In this document: in pieces, positions 61,157 through 64,000 of the stretch
Numbering within the stretch: the stretch's first letter is position 1
How the letters are laid out: every line of letters begins with the position of its first letter
From: Bacteroidota bacterium
Lineage (GTDB): Bacteria; Bacteroidota; Bacteroidia; Bacteroidales; JACABE01
Direction: 5' to 3'
DNA: 64,000 nucleotides
Assembly: GCA_026391675.1 (NCBI GenBank)
Contig: JAPLDQ010000003.1
Location: forward strand, 1-64,000
Made by a program: the position numbers and the translations under genes
The notes under the pieces: generated by a model
Told to the model about the DNA's origin: nothing
Database searches by the model: none
Seen by the model: the letters and a program-made list of their open reading frames with translations, nothing else

Positions 61157-62158
61157 TTGGAAGAAATGAGAAAAATATTAGTGATACAAACTGCATCAAT
61201 TGGTGATGTTATTCTGACTACACCCCTGCTTGAAAAACTACGTTATTTGTATCCTGATGCTGAAATCGATTTTTTATTAAAAAAAGGAAATGAATCCTTG
61301 TTTAACTCACATCCTTATTTGCATTATATTTATATATGGAATAAAGAAACAAACAAATATGGTAATCTGTTGCAAATTTTAAAAACGATAAGGAATAAAA
61401 AATATGACTTGGTTGTAAATGTTCAACGCTTTGCCACTTCAGGTATTATTACAGCATTCTCAAAAGCAAAAACTACAGTTGGTTTTGATAAAAATCCTTT
61501 TTCTGTATTTTTCAGTAAAAGGATTAAACACAAGATAGGAAAAGGAATACATGAAGTGGAAAGAAATATGGAACTATTAGCCTTTTTGCCTTCCAATAGG
61601 AAATTTGATGTCAGGTTATACCCTTCTGATGAAAATTTTGCCAGTGTTGCTCAATATAAAAGTCATATATATATATGTATTGCACCAGCTTCTTTATGGG
61701 AAACCAAGCAGTTTCCAAAAAATAAATGGATTGAGTTTATTAAGAGTTTGGATGGGGAATTAAGCATCTATTTATTGGGTTCAAAAAACGATATTGCGTT
61801 ATGTGAAGATATTATTTCAGCTAGTAATAGTAAAAATATTGTGAGTCTTTCTGGAAAGCTTAGTATGCTTGAATCTGCAGCACTTATGAAAAATGCGTTG
61901 ATGAATTATGTAAATGATTCATCACCATTACATCTTGCATCAGCCACTAATGCTAAAGTTACAGCTGTTTTTTGTTCAACAGTCGCTGAATTTGGCTTTG
62001 GACCTTTAAGTGATGATGCTGTAGTAATTGAAGTAAAAGAAAAATTAGCTTGTCGACCCTGTGGTTTGCACGGCTATCATAAATGTCCTGAAAAACACTT
62101 TAAATGCGCTTTAGATATTGATGTTCAACTTTTAAAAAACAGAATAAAAAGTGAATAA
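61157..62158 (+). CDS. Glycosyltransferase family 9 (heptosyltransferase-like)
   Basis: KILVIQTASIGDVILTTPLLEKLRYLYPDAEIDFLL; HLASATNAKVTAVF. Confidence 0.93.
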   Translation: MEEMRKILVIQTASIGDVILTTPLLEKLRYLYPDAEIDFLLKKGNESLFNSHPYLHYIYIWNKETNKYGNLLQILKTIRNKKYDLVVNVQRFATSGIITAFSKAKTTVGFDKNPFSVFFSKRIKHKIGKGIHEVERNMELLAFLPSNRKFDVRLYPSDENFASVAQYKSHIYICIAPASLWETKQFPKNKWIEFIKSLDGELSIYLLGSKNDIALCEDIISASNSKNIVSLSGKLSMLESAALMKNALMNYVNDSSPLHLASATNAKVTAVFCSTVAEFGFGPLSDDAVVIEVKEKLACRPCGLHGYHKCPEKHFKCALDIDVQLLKNRIKSE

Positions 62159-62726
62159 AGAAATCCTGACAGATATTGAAAATGCTGTAGAAGTTTTAAC
62201 TCAAGGTGGAATTATTCTCTATCCTACAGATACAATATGGGGAATAGGTTGTGATGCCACGAATGAAGATGCAGTTAAAAAAATATTTGATATTAAAAAA
62301 CGTGAAACAAATAAAAGTTTAATCGTTTTAATAGATAAAATCAGGAATGTGAGGAATTATGTAACTGTTATTCCTCCTGTTACTTACGAAATAATGAAGA
62401 ATAATACACGACCTACTACAATTATATACCCTGTTGCAAAAAACCTTGCAGCCAATGTAATAGCTGATGATGGTAGTATTGCGATAAGAATCCCTCATGA
62501 TAAATTTTGTCAGAAATTATTAAAAACTTTTGCAAAACCATTGGTATCCACTTCTGCAAACTTTTCAGGTGAAACATCAGCAGTAAGTTTTGACAAAATT
62601 TCCAAGGATCTGATAAAACAAATGGATTATGTCGTTCGTTATAATCAAACTCAAACAATGAATGTTCAGGCATCAAGAATAATAAAAGTAAATCTGAATA
62701 ATAGTATTATAATAATAAGAGATTAA
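62151..62726 (+). CDS. Sua5/YciO/YrdC/YwlC (TsaC-like) threonylcarbamoyl-AMP synthase family
   Basis: GGIILYPTDTIWGIGCDATNEDAVKKIFDIKKRETNKSLIVL; PLVSTSANFSG. Confidence 0.93.
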   Translation: MNKEILTDIENAVEVLTQGGIILYPTDTIWGIGCDATNEDAVKKIFDIKKRETNKSLIVLIDKIRNVRNYVTVIPPVTYEIMKNNTRPTTIIYPVAKNLAANVIADDGSIAIRIPHDKFCQKLLKTFAKPLVSTSANFSGETSAVSFDKISKDLIKQMDYVVRYNQTQTMNVQASRIIKVNLNNSIIIIRD

Positions 62727-62727
62727 T

Positions 62728-63150
62728 ATGGAAAAAATAAAGAAGAAATACTCCAATGGAGAAGTTACAATAATATGGGAACCGGATTTATGTGACCATT
62801 CAGCAATTTGTTTCCGTAGCTTACCGAATGTATTTATACCATCAAAACGTCCATGGATAGATCCAAAAGGGGCAACAACTGAAGAAATTATAAAAACAGT
62901 AAAGAGATGCCCAACCAGAGCTTTAAAATTTGAATTAATTGAAAATATTGCGGAAACAAAAACAGATAACACAACGAGTATCACTATTTTAAAAGATGGA
63001 CCTTATTTAATTGATGGAAGTTTTAAAGTACTGGATAATGACGGTAATGAGGTAATTTGCGAAGATAGTATTGCTTTATGCCGTTGTGGTTCTTCAAAAA
63101 AGAAACCTTTTTGTGACGGGGCACATAATTTCTCCGGCTTTAAAGATTAA
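62728..63150 (+). CDS. Fused divergent 4Fe-4S mono-cluster domain and CDGSH iron-sulfur domain protein
   Basis: WEPDLCDHSAICFRSLPNVFIPSKRPWIDPKGA..KRCPTRAL and IALCRCGSSKKKPFCDGAHNFSGF. Confidence 0.9.
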   Translation: MEKIKKKYSNGEVTIIWEPDLCDHSAICFRSLPNVFIPSKRPWIDPKGATTEEIIKTVKRCPTRALKFELIENIAETKTDNTTSITILKDGPYLIDGSFKVLDNDGNEVICEDSIALCRCGSSKKKPFCDGAHNFSGFKD

Positions 63151-63161
63151 AAATACTCATT

Positions 63162-63806
63162 TTGAAAAAAACCACTCTACTTATTTTTTTAATTTGCTTT
63201 CATTTTTCTTTATTTGCGCAAATAAGGACACAGAATGACAGTATTAAACCGCATAAATTTAAAGGATTTGTTAGCCTTTTGACAGATGTTACGATAAACG
63301 AACAACAACATTTCAGCACTGTAGGTATGGGTGGTGCTTATTTTTTCGGAAACAGCATGTTTATTGGTTGCTATGGCTTAGGGTTAGTTTCTCCTATTCA
63401 TCTTTCTGATATTTTAAGTGATAATACTTTTAATGATTACCATGTCAATTATGCGCATGGTGGACTTTGGCTGGGCTATATTGATTATCCATCCAGGCTT
63501 ATTCATGTAAATTTCACATTAAAAATTGGATGGGGAGCAATATTTTTAGATGATATAAATAAAACAATAAATTATAATTATAAAAGATCTGAATTTTTAG
63601 TAATAACGCCTCAATATGAACTGGAAGTAATGGTTACTAATTGGTTAAGACTGGATTTTGGATTAGGGATTAGGTTTATTTCAGGTATGAAACTAAACTA
63701 TACTGATGCTAATGGTATTAACAGAAACTTATATAATTCATCCGATTTTGAAGGCTTAATTGCCAGTTTTGCTTTAAAATTAGGTAAGATAAATAATTCC
63801 AGATAA
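63162..63806 (+). CDS. Secreted/outer-membrane beta-barrel-like hypothetical protein
   Basis: TTG-initiated signal peptide KKTTLLIFLICFHFSLFAQ; beta-rich C-term. Confidence 0.65.
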   Translation: MKKTTLLIFLICFHFSLFAQIRTQNDSIKPHKFKGFVSLLTDVTINEQQHFSTVGMGGAYFFGNSMFIGCYGLGLVSPIHLSDILSDNTFNDYHVNYAHGGLWLGYIDYPSRLIHVNFTLKIGWGAIFLDDINKTINYNYKRSEFLVITPQYELEVMVTNWLRLDFGLGIRFISGMKLNYTDANGINRNLYNSSDFEGLIASFALKLGKINNSR

Positions 63807-63817
63807 TTCTTCAGTAC

Positions 63818-64000
63818 TTATTGTAAATCAAAATCTTTCAGCAAATCAGTAAACCAGGATGGACAATGAAAAGGCTTCATTGTTGAAGATTTTACAAAAA
63901 CAAGGGTAGTTTCACCATAGTTTATTAATTCCTTTGAAGCATTATAAATTTCATAGTTAAATTTAATTCTATACTTTGGCATATCTGTAATACAGGTTTT
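63818..64000 (-). CDS. Acyl-CoA thioesterase (hotdog-fold) family protein, C-terminal part; truncated by window edge
   Basis: Not in ORF track. Manual translation of minus strand: KTCITDMPKYRIKFNYEIYNASKELINYGETTLVFVKSSTMKPFHCPSWFTDLLKDFDLQ*. Confidence 0.8.
   Translation of the reverse strand, partial: KTCITDMPKYRIKFNYEIYNASKELINYGETTLVFVKSSTMKPFHCPSWFTDLLKDFDLQ

Noticed and set aside
61660-61680. Short (AT)n run tatatatatatg within the GT9 gene
   Set aside because: Only a few dinucleotide units within a coding frame; not long enough to argue phase variation.

Overview
This looks like a chromosomal window from a Bacteroidota bacterium. The evidence is AT-rich DNA, TAnnTTTG-type -7 promoter motifs, T9SS C-terminal sorting domains and the overall gene content. 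Positions 1-17.9 kb encode three consecutive large secreted or surface proteins. They contain HYR-like tandem repeats, cohesin-like and dockerin-like modules, and a 4271-aa PKD/LamG/InlB-like/CHRD mosaic; all three end in T9SS-type sorting domains. The rest is mostly housekeeping: a GH3 glycosidase with a PA14 insert, tmRNA (ssrA) and smpB, FKBP, thiF-thiS, carAB, ddl, panB, guaB, a parvulin/SurA gene trio, dapA, a sixA-ppk1-ppx polyphosphate operon, tRNA-Ser(CGA), a GT9 glycosyltransferase, a Sua5/TsaC-like protein and a 4Fe-4S/CDGSH fusion. The least-explained signals are: (i) a 215-bp MITE-like element with perfect 19-bp terminal inverted repeats, nested palindromes and a 7-bp direct flanking repeat (18143-18357); (ii) mosaics of short (7-9 bp) word repeats in several gene-end gaps, including a 24-bp perfect repeat shared by two loci; (iii) the dockerin/cohesin-like T9SS surface gene cluster, with a CHRD domain apparently inserted inside another repeat domain. 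I found no CRISPR array, no obvious phage and no intact transposase. All family assignments come from reading the sequence, not from searches.
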